DNA of 64,000 nucleotides from Nymphaea colorata (GCF_008831285.2 NC_045150.1:5592001-5656000); one strand, 5' to 3'. Counted from the first letter of the stretch, positions 1 to 11,998 are shown. Translations and numbers: made by a program. Notes: a model not told the origin generated them from the sequence alone.

Positions 1-2547
1 AATCAGAATTCAAATAGTATGTGAATGTTAAAAAGGTGGATGCAATTAAGGGTATATCTCTGGTTCGAATCTCATATATTAACATCCCTTAGCAATATTG
101 CATTCCTACGATTTTTGTTTTTCTTGAAGGGGTTCTAACGGTCTTCTTTTTTTTTTCAAAATTGTTGAAGCCTTTTTAATTAATATTTTGCATGGCCCGC
201 TATCTTTAAAAATTTTGCGACAGCCAAATTAAAATTTTGAAAATTAAGATGTTACCTACCTTGTATATGTGTGTGTATAATTATGGTGTGACGCATGACA
301 TTGGCATCAGGCATTTTGCACAGATCTGATCTTAGATCCGACTGAATTACCAACACTGCATATCTGGAAGGAAAATGACTGAATCTGATAAGTTAATTCG
401 ATTGGTTATAGCTTATTTTAAATAATACAAACCGTCGATCTTGATTGCTTATAAAATTCGATTACACATCTACTTACATAATTTTTTTTGCTTAACTAAA
501 TAGATTTGGACACCTTGCATCAGTATGTGTTGATTGAATATTTGAAACAACTAGAGAGAAAATGACTGAATTGAATGATGCATGGTCAGTGGGTGGCCGA
601 CAATGCTGAATTGCAGAGTTCATGAACCCTGTGTTTATATGTAGAGCATATTGATATTCTTTACAAATTTTACAGGCTTATAAACTATAAAAGTGTTTCC
701 CTGAAAATATCTATATACATTTAAAAATATTTGAAAAATCTATGTGCTTGTGTGTGCGCATATGTTTGTTATATTTATGTAAATCTGTGGATTCTGAAAA
801 ATTGGTAGATACGAGACACTTAGGTCTTAATCATATAAGAACTTATTTTGGTTGTTGATCTGTTTCAAATGGATGGTTAAAAGAAAAATAACGAGAAAAA
901 ATGGTCAATCAACAGTAAAGGAGTAAAATATCTTGTTTCTTTCCTCTTTTTTTTTTTCAGCTATTCATCTTAAAAGAAAGAACTGTCAAAATGATTCCTG
1001 TCTAGCACGTAAGAGTATGGTATTACCAATATTTCTGGATATACATATAATATATATTATATGGTACACCATGTTGTAGAAATGGTCGACGGTTTGTTTG
1101 TCATAAAGGTTCAGTTTGGTCATCAGTGACAGACCAATAGTTGGTCGTCGCTATCTTCTTCACTAAGAAAATACTATAACCTTCTCGATTTCTCGGCAAG
1201 GTCGTCACTAATATTAGTGTTAGTAATGGTGAGCTATCGCAAGAAATAGCTCGAACCGACGACCATGAACATCACTCTTTTGCGACCCACTATTGAGGGT
1301 TTTGTAACTGTTTATTGACAACAAGATCGCCTTTGATGTCCATCAAGTTTTTCTTTTATGGTAAACAACTACAAATGTTCTTGGTGTATGTAATATATAT
1401 ATATATATATATATAGGCCAAAAGGAGTAGAACTGTTTTAAATTCATCAACTTTTATAAATGTAACAAGGTCATTAACTTAGAATTTGCATTTTTACTTC
1501 GAATAAAATGATTTTCAATTATTTCATGATATAACTAGCAAACTACTCAAACAATGTATGTTTTTGTTTCCTTGTAGGTTTTTTTTAGCAGTAGGGACAC
1601 TTCTTGTATCTTTCATAAAATTTGATCAAAGATTGGTCAGATTTATAAGACACTCACAAAATGTCCATACTATCAAACGGCCACTTAAGAGTTATTTGGT
1701 AACAAGAACTGTATGTTATTGTTTCATATATCTGTTCTAAAAATTAGAGTAGTTTCATGAAACATCTTCTAAAATGTTTTTTTGAAGCTACACCAATTTT
1801 TTAAGTAGATACATATAATAGTAACATATTATTACTGTTCCCAAACGACTCCTTAATGGCTCTGGGATCCATTCAGAAAACAAATTAAGCGCATTTGCTA
1901 AGCAGTGGCATTCATGGTTGACATGGTTGGCATCTCTATGAATACGAAGCAGGACTACGTGAATAAACTACAAAAAATTTATGTTCCTGCTTTTACTCCT
2001 TTAGTAGTAGATCCATGAATTCCATTCCTTTGAGAATTTGAGAAAATGAACCCACACAAAGGCACACACACGCACGGAGGTAAAATCATTAATCATAAGA
2101 TCATGCCACTTATGTCTAGTGTCTCCAGGTGTTGCAACCTTCTTTTCATAAATTTAATTATATTGATAAATGCAAAGTGTATGAAAGTACAAGAGCCAAA
2201 TGAAGTTCACAAAAATCCAATCTGCATATCAATTTTTATGAGAAAAGAAGGTTAAAAATTGCTAATTTATTTGATGGCCTCATGAGACCCGACTCACATT
2301 TAATTGATTTTTATGACATCGGTTCCAGTCTAAAAAACTTAGTCGAATTATATACATATGTATAGTTTTAATGGAAGGCGGCTAGGAGGTAGCCTTCCCA
2401 CCATTTAGAGAATGCTATAATGATGTTGAATTTGTTGAAAACAAACATGCTATTGTTTCAGAGATCGACAAGAAGACTACAAGACAAGATGCAAAGGAGA
2501 GATAAATCAGAACGTCTGTTCGGTGTTTTGAACACTGTTGGTTGTCA
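1..2547. other. Gene-free AT-rich DNA
   Basis: No exon with coding character was found on either strand; the open frames are short and unrelated to known families. A (TA)n run lies at about 1392-1415. Around 1085-1270 there are repeated TCGTCGCTA and TCGTCACTA-like words facing a CGACGACC word, resembling the subterminal repeats of plant CACTA elements, but no clear termini were found. Confidence 0.6.
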
Positions 2548-3042
2548 TTACAAGGGTGAACACGAGCCGAGTCAAGCCTGAGTTCACCCTGATCAAGCTC
2601 TGCTCGACTAATGAAACCTAGAGCTCGAGAACTCGACAATAGCTCGACATAAGCAGCTCGAGCTTGACTCGACAGTTACATGTGAGCTCGAGCTCGACTC
2701 GATTAAGGCTAAACAAACTTGTTTGAATATATGGACTATTACTTTGCCGTAAATCTAACTCGATTCGATTAAGGCTCGACAAACTTGAATGAGCTTTTGT
2801 AAAAACTTACATAATCAATTAACGTCAATATACTGGTTTTTTAATTAAAAAAACGAGTCAGATATTTAAAAAATCGCTAAATATCATTTTCAAGCCGAGT
2901 CGAAATTTAACAGTTCGAGCTCAGTGAACTTGAACTCAACTTGATTATTTGAGACGCATGAACTCGAGCTCGACTCGTTAAGCAAATGATCGGCTCAAAC
3001 TAGTGCACAAGTCGAGCTTTAACAACTCATTGTTCACCTCTT
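2548..3042. mobile_element. Non-autonomous TIR element (GAGCTCGA-rich type)
   Basis: The ends face each other as AAGGGTGAACA on the left and TGTTCACCTCTT on the right, an imperfect inverted repeat. The interior is packed with CTCGAGCTCGACTC-type words in both orientations. The 7-mer GTTGTCA lies just outside both ends (2541-2547 and 3043-3049) and is probably a decayed target-site duplication. There is no coding capacity. Short elements of this composition are common in plants and are usually placed with hAT-derived MITEs; that placement is inference. Confidence 0.55.
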
Positions 3043-5098
3043 GTTGTCAACATCTGTTCTCAAAAGAGAAAAATCTAGAAAATATGTAATGACATTACCA
3101 AACATAGTACTTTTAACACGTACAAGAGAAGAGAATTAGTAATAGTTTTCAAATTGGGGAGGTCATGAAAACTTTTTTTTTTCTCTTCTTTTTGGTTCTT
3201 TATGTAGCGTGAGTTGTTCTTTCCATTCCTGCAATTCTTGGCTTTCTGAAGCATGCTTCATGACCGGTCTATAACAACCACTAAATTTGGAACTTAAATC
3301 CCTTTGAAGTAGACCTTCCTGCCGCCCAATGTGTTACAAGGAGCCCAAGACCACATCTTTAGAAAAGGCCACACACTTTGTAATTGGATTGGATAGAATA
3401 GATCCAATGCATATTCTTTGTGCCATGATAAATCAAATTCCTGTTGTGATCCTATTTGATGGGGTGGAATTATGATTCCAGAATTTTAGATTTCTGTTAA
3501 GACCTATGTCAAAATGTAATTCTTCAATTCAAGAATTTTAATTTCTGTTTATCAAACATGTCATTTTCAATTCTGGAATCAAAATTTCATATTATCAACC
3601 ACAAAGAGGAAATAAAATTGAAATATTCATTCGAACTATAATTTGATGTAAAATTTTGCTTATAGAATCAAAATTCAAGGTCATCAAACACCTCCCTCGC
3701 TTACTAACACATGCACATATATGATCATATCTGCAGCTTTTATGCGGTTGAGACAAGCATTTAAGTCAAATTGACAATGGCAGAGGCGTGTAAGATTAGA
3801 TGGTTAAGAGCATAATTATCATGGTATACCTATGCAACAGTGGCTTCATTCAATGATATGCACGGTCATTTAAAAGGGTTAATATTCTCCTCTTCTTTAT
3901 CCTGAATATTCAAATAAAGGTAGGTTCGTAGTTCAATTCTGTGGGTGTTGTAACTTAAGATGGTAAGACGCGACATACAAGTTGAATGGTGCATCGTTAC
4001 TATCACTAACACCAATGTAACCTATGACTCCAGATACAAGGGAATAGAGGGCCTTTCGGCCTTGTTTCGAGCAATGGTATGAACCTCTTGCTCACCTGAA
4101 ATAGTTTGCAAATATCAACAACCTTTTTCCATCATCGTTAATCCATCACAAGCAATGGCAGAGCTCCATGTGTTCTGGTGTCGGCAATTGCTTGCACCGG
4201 CCCCATAAAATACTTTCATTTTTTATATTGCTGCCTTTAAATATTTGACTACTTATATATACAATGAAGCAGCCTGACTTAAGGTAGCGTGATTGCAGAA
4301 AACACTCGCTTTTCAATGCTCATGACGTGATGAAAAGAAGCATTCAAAGCTTTTGGTAGGCATTAATGCATCAGCCTGCCAATTTAGAAGGGAAGAATTG
4401 TCATTTTCAGCACCAATGGACGCGTAATGTTGATTGATATAATAAACTTTAAGTGCAAATTGAAGCCTCATTTTCTGGATTCAAGTGAAATCAATACATA
4501 GATTTATTAGAGTAGCATCATCTCTCTTGATCAGCATCATCATGAACAGGGAGGGAGGATATTAGTCTTAACTAGTGAATCAGTGCTTGGATTTATTTGA
4601 CTCCCATCATCCCCTATGATTAGGGTTGCCATGAAAAGAGAAACAAGAGAATGAGTTAAAAGTGGTAGTTATTACTTTGGACCTCGCCTAGGCTTTATGA
4701 CACATGAAATGTTATGGCATGCGCATGGTAGTTAATTTCAATGTGTAACAAGTTTCTCCCATCATTCATTATTTTATATATATATATACATATATAGATA
4801 GAGAGAGAGAGAGAGAGAGAGAGTCTCAACTCTCAGGCCGAGTTGCTGCTCGAGCAGAGCACTTACCTCAAGTGACCCAAGGGCTAGTCGAGTACACAAA
4901 CGCAATAGTTGGATTTGAATTAGATGAATACTTTACCATATTCGGCTTTTTTGGATTTGAATTTGGTTGAACAAACTTTTTTATAGCATATTTGATTTCA
5001 AAATCTGAATTGATAATCTAAATCTGATTTGTACATTAACTTCAGAATCCAAATCCGATGTTTAAACCGAATCCAAACCATATTATAGAAACTGACAC
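3043..5098. other. Intergenic repeats without genes
   Basis: No convincing exon was seen. A 12-bp inverted word pair (GATTCCAGAATT near 3474, AATTCTGGAATC near 3580), followed by a TCAAACACCTCCC tail near 3685, suggests an old MITE. A mixed (TA)n/(GA)n microsatellite lies at about 4771-4823. Around 4890-5090 is a stretch rich in AATCCAAATCCGA-type words related to the TAGGGATG element family seen elsewhere in the window. Confidence 0.55.
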
Positions 5099-5530
5099 TA
5101 CACAAAAGATGAGCTTAGACGACACTAGAGCGTCCGACACTGAAAAGGCTGTGTCGGGACTAACCATGTAGTGGAACTTTGGCAACTATGTCGAGCCCTT
5201 TTTATTTTCCCTTTTTATTTTGACGCGAGGGAGAAGGCGAGGTTAAACGGAGTGTGAAGGAGAGGAGAGGCGCCTTTCTGCCTTGGACTCCCCTGCGACC
5301 AAAATCATCGTCCCTCTTCGTCAATCGACCGATCGAGAGAGAGAGGGATCAATCGTCTCTGGCTGGACAGGCAGTTTCTCTCTTCCTCCATCTCTCCAGC
5401 AGTCAGAGATTTTCGTCTCCTTGTCATCGGCCTCTGACGTCCTCCTGCTCTCTGGGCGTTCGTCCTCCCTCGTCATCACGTAATTGTCTCTCTCGTTCTC
5501 TCTATGTCTCTCTCTGACATAGGGTAATTG
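5099..5530 (+). mobile_element. CACTA-like transposon terminus with GC-rich subterminal block
   Basis: The block begins CACTACACAAAAGATGAGC and carries repeated CGACACTAGAG, CCGACACTGA and TGTCGGGAC words. This is the arrangement of plant CACTA (En/Spm) ends, which start CACTA and carry short subterminal repeats of this kind. A CpG-containing, pyrimidine-rich stretch follows at 5220-5520 and resembles a 5' UTR or promoter. No opposite terminus with inverted CACTA was found, so the element is truncated or its far end has decayed. Confidence 0.45.
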
Positions 5531-5734
5531 TGGGAATGGCCGACTGAGTAATCTCTATTTCGCTATTCTCTTCGTCTCCATGAAAATGAAAGATAATGAA
5601 GTAGGAGCTGTATGAACCAAGTTAACAAATCATAAGCTATCGATTACCCAAAAAAAAAATGAAAATGTTACCTGAAAATGTTCATACACGGGGGAAATCC
5701 CTGTAGCGATCATGTTCATAGGAAAAGTGCCCCA

Positions 5735-5826
5735 GCTGCATTTGGGATTCGAAACTGTTCTCAAGTTCAACCGACGCTGGTGCTACAGAAAGGCGGTCCG
5801 GCTGCATTTGGGGTTCCAAACTGTTG
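5735..5826. repeat. Two copies of a 25-bp word, period 66
   Basis: GCTGCATTTGGGATTCGAAA at 5735 recurs at 5801 as GCTGCATTTGGGGTTCCAAA, followed in both by CTGTT. There is no coding evidence. This is a small local duplication between the CACTA-like end and the MADS fragment. Confidence 0.6.
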
Positions 5827-6011
5827 TTGTCGACTGCTTCTACTTGCTATTGTTCCACAAAAGGAAAAGGAAAACCAGGACTAGTTCATATAGGAACTGA
5901 ACACATACGGTTTGCAATACTAGATATGCCTTTAGGGTATGCAAGGCATTTGTGAAGTCTTATAGTAAAAGGAGTTTGAGCTTGGCCTGAGGAGAGAAAT
6001 GTAGAGACTGC

Positions 6012-6170
6012 TTTCCATGATCGGACTCGATGCATTGCTGCTTCAATCTGTTGCTCAAATTGGTCCAAATTGTTCATGCTAAGCATCTCGAGATCCTCTC
6101 CCATGAAATACCTTATGCTTGTCTGCTGCATTTCCATATCATTATTCAAGCTAGACATCTCTTCTGTCAG
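6012..6170 (-). pseudogene. MADS-box K-domain gene fragment
   Basis: Read on the minus strand, 53 codons match the keratin-like (K) domain of MIKC-type MADS-box transcription factors. They begin LTEEMSSLNND, followed by the hallmark GEDL, then LDQFEQQIEAA and RVRSWK. In intact proteins this region forms the amphipathic helices for dimerisation. The first 20 residues match a typical third exon (62 bp) and the rest a typical fourth exon (about 100 bp), but no intron separates them. A splice acceptor (AAAGCAG) precedes the block, while no GT donor follows RSWK. No MADS DNA-binding exon, I-region or C-terminal exon was found nearby. It is most likely a relic or captured fragment; a functional gene with distant exons outside the window is not excluded. 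Confidence 0.6.
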
Positions 6171-7169
6171 CTGCTTTAAGAAGTACCAAATATATTACAT
6201 TTGCCATATAGCTCATGAAGTTAAAAACCAATTAGAAGGGGACGAGGACAACCTGATTCTCATGCACCCGATACACTTGCTCTTAGTCCACAAACTTCCC
6301 GTGTATCTGTCTAGTAAGGAACTTTACCATTATTTATTATTGTTTTTTGACAAGTTGAGTTCAGTAATTGCCCGGTGAAGAACTTTACTGAGAGCTACTT
6401 CACCTATTGCTAACAAGGATCAGCAGTTCATGGTTCAGCAACTGCAGCATGAAGGGCACGGTGCACTAATTTAATGTGAATTGGAAAAAGAAAAATTATG
6501 TTGGTTGTCAAAGTGTGAAAGTGGGCTCTTCAAGCTTCACTTTTGGCAGGTTGACAGACGAGCGTCTAATTAGGTGAGCATGGTTGATGGAATTTTGCTT
6601 CTAGTTTAATCATACTGCTTATGTGTCATGCTTAATTCAACAGCAAGCAACCTTTCATCCTTTCTTTACCTTCAAGATAAAAGGGAATGAGGTAAAGAGG
6701 CTTGTATAAAAGTATGGGTGCAGCCATGATATTTTCCCAGAACTTTTTTTTTTTTGGAGGAATGTACGGTCCACAGATCAATTGTGATATATATCCAAAC
6801 CTTCTAATAGGAATTTATTTATACTGTACTCACCTCCAAGCAAAAACTTCTCTCTCTGCCCTTGCCCCACTAGCTAGTGTTTTTCCTTTTAATTAGTTTG
6901 GTAACTGATCATGAGAAAGATCCACTCTTTGGATTGAAGATCACCTAGCCGGGCTGGTCTAAAATGTTGTTCCTACGGTGCTACAGGCGTGGAAAAGACT
7001 AAAACCTTTTTTATTCATTGTCAGCGAAAGACTCGATCAATATCTGGAAATTCAGAAAATATGAAAAGCTTGACTAGCCTTTTGTTGTGGCAGGAGACTC
7101 AGATGGATTTTAGTGTTTACACCAAATGACAGTAAAAATCATGACAGATGAGGAAAAAGAAAGAAGAGG
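6171..7169. other. Non-coding stretch between gene fragments
   Basis: Nothing recognisable was seen. Short open frames exist but lack family similarity. The region separates the MADS fragment (minus strand) from the E2F fragment (plus strand). Confidence 0.5.
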
Positions 7170-7460
7170 GGTTGTGAAAAAAAATTAACATATTATGTTT
7201 GTGGCAGTGAAATGCAAGAGAGGTTGAGGGAGTTGAGTGAGGTTGAGAACAACAAAAAGTACTCTCTCTTTGTCTGTCTCACACACACAGAGAGAGATTA
7301 AGATGCTTTCTCTGAATAATTACTAGTCCCATAGGTTGTTGTAGGTGAAAGAGGTAGACATAAGGGGAGTCCTGTGCTTTCAAGTGCACTTGTCTAATGT
7401 CATGCCCCTGTAGTGTGATTTATCCTCAATTTTTTATCCCACAATGCATTTTGTTATGCT
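7170..7460 (+). pseudogene. Duplicated fragment of an E2F gene (two exons plus introns)
   Basis: This copies part of the E2F gene at the right end of the window, in opposite orientation. Positions 7208-7258 align without gaps to the 51-bp exon at 63639-63689 (47 of 51 bases by eye), and 7335-7383 align to the 49-bp exon at 63502-63550 (42 of 49). The intervening intron (AAGATGCTTTCTCT block) and flanking intron sequence on both sides also match, so it was copied from genomic DNA, not from mRNA. In the second exon the tyrosine codon of the LLYVKEED region has become TAG and the ATG before GVPC has become AGG, so it cannot encode the marked-box region. Similarity fades near 7460. Confidence 0.85.
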
Positions 7461-9166
7461 TGCCTGTTGATCAGTTTCTGAAGGTTTGTTGTATCCTGTA
7501 GACACACTAACCACGCGATCAGGACATTTTGGAGATGCTCACGAGACCTTATAAGACTGCTTTAGCTGAATTTGCTCATCATATCTTCCCTTGTGGTCGT
7601 TCTTCTCATCCCTCGATTCACAATAGGTTGAGTGAAGTTGGTCTGTTCTAGGTTTAGAACTTTTATAGTCCAAGATTTAGTGAGTATTGTCTGGTTTATT
7701 TTTGGGATATTCCATGCTTAATATCTATTTTGTTTCCTTTGTGGCATTAGAAACACCATGTCAAATGTGATCTTCAACAACACATGGTTCCCAACACCTA
7801 ATATACCATGTGATGTCTTCGCTTCATGAAAGGGGTAGAACACCCCTTCCCAACACGTGACACTAGCTAACTCTAATCAAGAAGAACAGTGGGGACCTGT
7901 TGGATCCATTCACTACAACATTCACTAAACATAAGGTGCTTATGCCCACCTACATATGGCATTTTTTTCCAACATGGATAGAGGAGCAAACTAGGTAGGT
8001 TAATCTAAGATGTTAAAACCTAGATCCTTTATATTGAACTGTTCCTGTTGGTTTCCCTTTTTTTTTTTTGTGAAACAATAAGCAGGGAAGCTGCAGAGTT
8101 CTAGCTGTCAGATTTGTTTTCTTATTGATGAGCTTTGTTTGTTTCATTTAATTTGTTCGTGCACTGATACTCTTCTTTATACAGGCTGATATATTTCACT
8201 TGATTTGCAATAGGTACTGTTGCATACTATGACACAAATAAAGTGTGAGATACAGATGAGGTGAGTAGTGTAATATTGTCATTTGCATGTTTTTTAATTT
8301 TTAATTTGATGGAATTATATGTATGAACTATTAAACTTGTAGAGCATGAGGTTTGGTTTGATGCTTTATTGTCTAAACTTTGAATTTTGAGTTTTGCAGA
8401 TTGTGCATTATGTATATATAGATATACAATTTTCTTTCCTTGTCTTTTTCTTTCTCCAATTTTTGGCCATTCGATGATGCTAAGTTGATAAGCAAATGCT
8501 CATCATGTTATCACTTGCAATGAGTACTAGCTAAGCCCTTTGTGATCAGAGCATCACCAACAAACAGTTCAATCGTGTCCTTACATTTGGACCTCTTCTT
8601 TAAGCTTTTCCTTTACTTTTCCATTGTTGAATTTATGCTGGCTTAATTTTTCAATTAGGTAGCAACAGATCCCCCTGCTTTGATTGCATTCTTGCATCAC
8701 ATTGAAAAACGTCATCTTTATAAGTATATATTGTGCTCTTTTGCCACATCCATTTCATGTTATTGATTTCTGAGATTATGTTATAGACAAGGGATATGAG
8801 GCAAAAAGGATGTAGGCGTTGGGGTAACAATTTCCAGTTCTCATGACTTGAGATATTCAAGTGAAGGCACATGAGCAGTTGGGTGGGGTTTGCTGAAACC
8901 GCCTTTAATTAATTTCTAGTTCCATGTGGTTTGACAGGCTGTCCGATCTTCTAAGCTTCCCTTGACCAAATGGGACACAAGGTAGCTAGCATTTCAAATG
9001 CCACAGCATGCAGTGGCTAGATCAACAAGACCCTATTATGTCTGCACTGTCTTTCGTGTCACCATCTGATGGGTTGGATTATGAGGCTGTCGGTACTCGA
9101 GAGATGAAGTCACCCTTGTTTCTATGCTCTTAGGGTCTAGTGTTGTTGGACGGACATATAGTACCT
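7461..9166. other. Gene-free DNA
   Basis: No further E2F exons were found after 7460, and no other recognisable coding sequence. The stretch is AT-rich, with isolated short open frames that look accidental. Confidence 0.5.
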
Positions 9167-9279
9167 ATGTCACATAGGTGCAAGGTGCGGGTGCAGATGC
9201 CGGAGCGGCACATCTTAAAAAATTTAGGTCTGGCGAGGGTATTTATTATTATTATTATTAATTTATTATTATAATCTAT

Positions 9280-9318
<39 letters not shown>

Positions 9319-9340
9319 GACAAAAATTGTCTATAAACCA
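9167..9340. mobile_element. Partial copy of the CTATGTCAC element family
   Basis: It starts CTATGTCACATAGGTGCAAG, continues with GTGCGGGTGC words and GCACATCTTAAAAAATTTA, then a (TTA)n run. This follows the same order as the right half of the complete element at 45868-46421 read in reverse complement. The other end is not recognisable past a (TA)n run at about 9283-9314, so the copy is truncated or decayed. Confidence 0.65.
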
Positions 9341-9960
9341 CAAAATTATCAAATATAAAAGTAAAATTACAATTTGCAAATCATGATATCATTATCAATC
9401 ATCAATTCAACAAGAAATATACTCTAGTTTTGAGTTCACAGTTCATACTTCATCCGTCAAGTTTGCTTTGGCTCTTTATGCACGTACAGATATTTATGCA
9501 AATAAATGTGGCTGATCATGGGTTGGATATAAGACAAGCCAGTCTGTGCTTGTAACTTTAACGTCATATATAGATGATAGATCATGCATATGTAAGTATC
9601 TAACACAACAGAGTTCAGCATAAAGTATCAACTATGCCAATGAAAATTTGCATTCACCTCATTAATCTAATACACAATCGGCCATATGCACATGGACAAA
9701 CAACTACAATTTACAAATACATGCAACATTGGGGGGAGGGTGGGTGTGATCGAGTTTGAACCGGAAGACGGAGAGAGAGAGGAGCAGGAAGGGCATGGCC
9801 GATCATGCCCTAAATCATGTTTTACATAAATAAAAAAACCAAAAAATGGACCAAAATGTCCATGATGTGGTTTGATATGACAAAAATGGTCGGGTGCCCG
9901 ACTCACCTTGACTTTGTATGGGTGCGAATATGGGTCGCACCGGCGTCATGTCGATGCTGG

Positions 9961-10024
9961 TGCATTACCAAAAACAGTGAGTGCGACGCGCGTGCGTTAC
10001 CAAAAACAGTAAGTGTCACACTTG
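9961..10024. repeat. Two tandem 32-bp units
   Basis: TGCATTACCAAAAACAGTGA at 9961 recurs at 9993 as TGCGTTACCAAAAACAGTAA within a CpG-rich patch (9880-10060). No coding sequence was recognised from 10025 to about 10770. Confidence 0.7.
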
Positions 10025-10774
10025 TCACTGTTTGCCGTCCAGAATCGACTGACCACCCAACCAACTATGTTTGGTCTCTAGGGGCTGAATTATAAAGCTG
10101 TCAATGGCCGTATGAGAATGCAAGCGTTTTGTGCAACCACTGTGCAGGTCTTCTCTTAATTAATTGCCCATTCATTGTGACATTGCTGAGCCAGCCTACG
10201 CTTGACATTGCTGAGCATGGAAGCATGCCGGAAACAGCTATCTCGCTAAATTAGTCCAACAAAAGTTTTTCATGACAGGAAAACCAATTCAATTTAATTT
10301 AATAGCAGAAGAATAGTATAAAAGGGGATTGAAGCTTGACTTTTAGATTGAAATGTGCATTACATTTTTTCATTTTTTGGGTTTCTTCTTCATGTTCCAC
10401 TCGTGTAGGAGCAAGAAACTATTCAGCTGCTGCAGTGATATGCAAATCTGGCTAAGCTATCAGAGACTGGTGTGTCACCCTTTTGACTGGGTCAGCACCC
10501 ATATGCTATTTTAGTTTGTCAGAGATTTTAAAAATAAAAAAACCTGCCCGTTTAATTGTAAGAAAAACAATCTCACAAGAAGCTGCAATGGACAGGGTAT
10601 ATATGTTGTGGTTTATTTTGTTGCTTTCAATTGTGTTAATATAACTCTATCAGGATTTGTGCGTGTGTCTCTGTGCATATATAGAAGTTAATTTTTGTGT
10701 ATAAATTTTTTTGATTGTGTAGAAAATCCTTTAGAACTGAAAAAAAATTAATTGTACACATTTTTTTTGTGATC

Positions 10775-11023
10775 AAAATTTCAAGGCCGAATCTGGATAT
10801 CTGCCGGCACTTAAAACATGACGGCCAAATCCCCAGCCATGAAATTATATTCAAATCCAAATCCACTCAATATTTACTTAAATCTGAATCTCAATTTCTA
10901 TGTCATTTCTTATATCCGAATTTGATGAGAATTCTTAATCATATATAATTTTTTTTTCTCATGCCTGATTTTTTTTTATGTGGTTCGGTTATCGGATTTA
11001 AATCAGACTTATTAACATCTCTA
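10775..11023. mobile_element. Decayed member of the TAGGGATG element family
   Basis: It is rich in ATCCGAATTTGA, AATCCAAATCC and GGATTTAAATC words and ends in TTAACATCTCTA. That corresponds to the terminus of the complete element at 40400-40847, which ends TTGACATCCCTA. The left end is not clear. Confidence 0.45.
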
Positions 11024-11097
11024 AAACAACAATATTTTGTCCCCACGGACTCAATGTAGTTGACCTCTATGTAAATGTAGGGATGGAGCTATGAGTT

Positions 11098-11399
11098 CTT
11101 TTTCTTGGAGGAGCCCAATTGTCTAAGGTTCTTTTTCAAAAGTTCTAGTCATTTCAAAATCTTTTTGCAGTCCCAGTTTTTTTAAAATTTCTTGCTTAGC
11201 TAAATTAAATCTTTTGAAAATTATAGCAACTAATTTTTAAGAAAAGATCTTTTTCTTGGAGGAGCCCAATTGTCTAAGGTTTTTTTTCAAAAGTTCTAGT
11301 CATTTCAAAATTTTTTTGCAGTCCCAGTTTTTTTAAGATTTCTAGCTTAGCTAAATTAAATCTTTTGAAAATTATAGCAACTAATTTTTAAGAAAAGAT
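11098..11399. repeat. Tandem duplication, two units of 151 bp
   Basis: The block TTTCTTGGAGGAGCCCAATT at 11101 recurs at 11252. The units are almost identical through to TAAGAAAAGATCT. The near-identity implies a recent duplication. There is no coding content. Confidence 0.9.
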
Positions 11400-11479
11400 C
11401 TCAGAGCGGGCCATAGCCTGCCCAGCTGTTGTCTCAATGTGTGTGTGTCACATGCCATTGGCATAAGGCATATTTTATG

Positions 11480-11605
11480 ACCTCACATCAAGATGGGCAT
11501 TGGACCGTGCCGAACCAAGGCTCAACAAAGCCAGGCTCAAGTTGGCCCCAAGCCCTTGTTGGCAGCTTAAGCCCAGCTCGTTTATATATCGAATTGGGCT
11601 CGTCC
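11480..11605. repeat. Repeat shared with 47500-47670 (inverted)
   Basis: GGGCATTGGACCGTGCC and GGCTCAACAAAGCC here match, in reverse complement, the 47580-47660 region (GGGCTCAACAAAG and GGACATTGGACAAGGCC). Both are GC-rich islands in AT-rich surroundings and probably belong to a short interspersed element family whose ends were not defined. Confidence 0.4.
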
Positions 11606-11774
11606 GTCAGATTTATACTTGTCATACTCAATTTGATGTCTACCATTATTTGAAACTTTAACATTTCATTTTTTAACATCTGAAAAAAAGCATCTGTAAC
11701 ACACAAAAGGTTTCAAGGGGAGATATTGACGACACACCTACAGTTTATAAGTGAGCCAGCTGCCAACGGCATGC

Positions 11775-11777
<3 letters not shown>

Positions 11778-11838
<61 letters not shown>
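11778..11838. repeat. (TA)n microsatellite
   Basis: A pure TA dinucleotide run of 61 bases lies next to the copia protease remnants. Confidence 0.95.
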
Positions 11839-11841
<3 letters not shown>

Positions 11842-11880
11842 GTCAAATCAAACTCCTGACACAGGCCAACTGGATTATAA

Positions 11881-11998
11881 GTTCTTAGACACTGGAGCAT
11901 TTCCCACCATTAATTTTTCATTTCCATAATATTTCTTTAAGGACAAGAGGTTACCTGGATTATCAGTGACATGGTTTGATGCTCCAGTGTCTAAGAAC
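11881..11998. repeat. Perfect 20-bp inverted repeat made from the protease motif
   Basis: GTTCTTAGACACTGGAGCAT at 11881-11900 is exactly reverse-complemented at 11979-11998, with a 78-bp spacer. The right arm is the D-T-G-A coding piece of the minus-strand copia protease. The left arm is the same piece on the plus strand. Confidence 0.95.
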
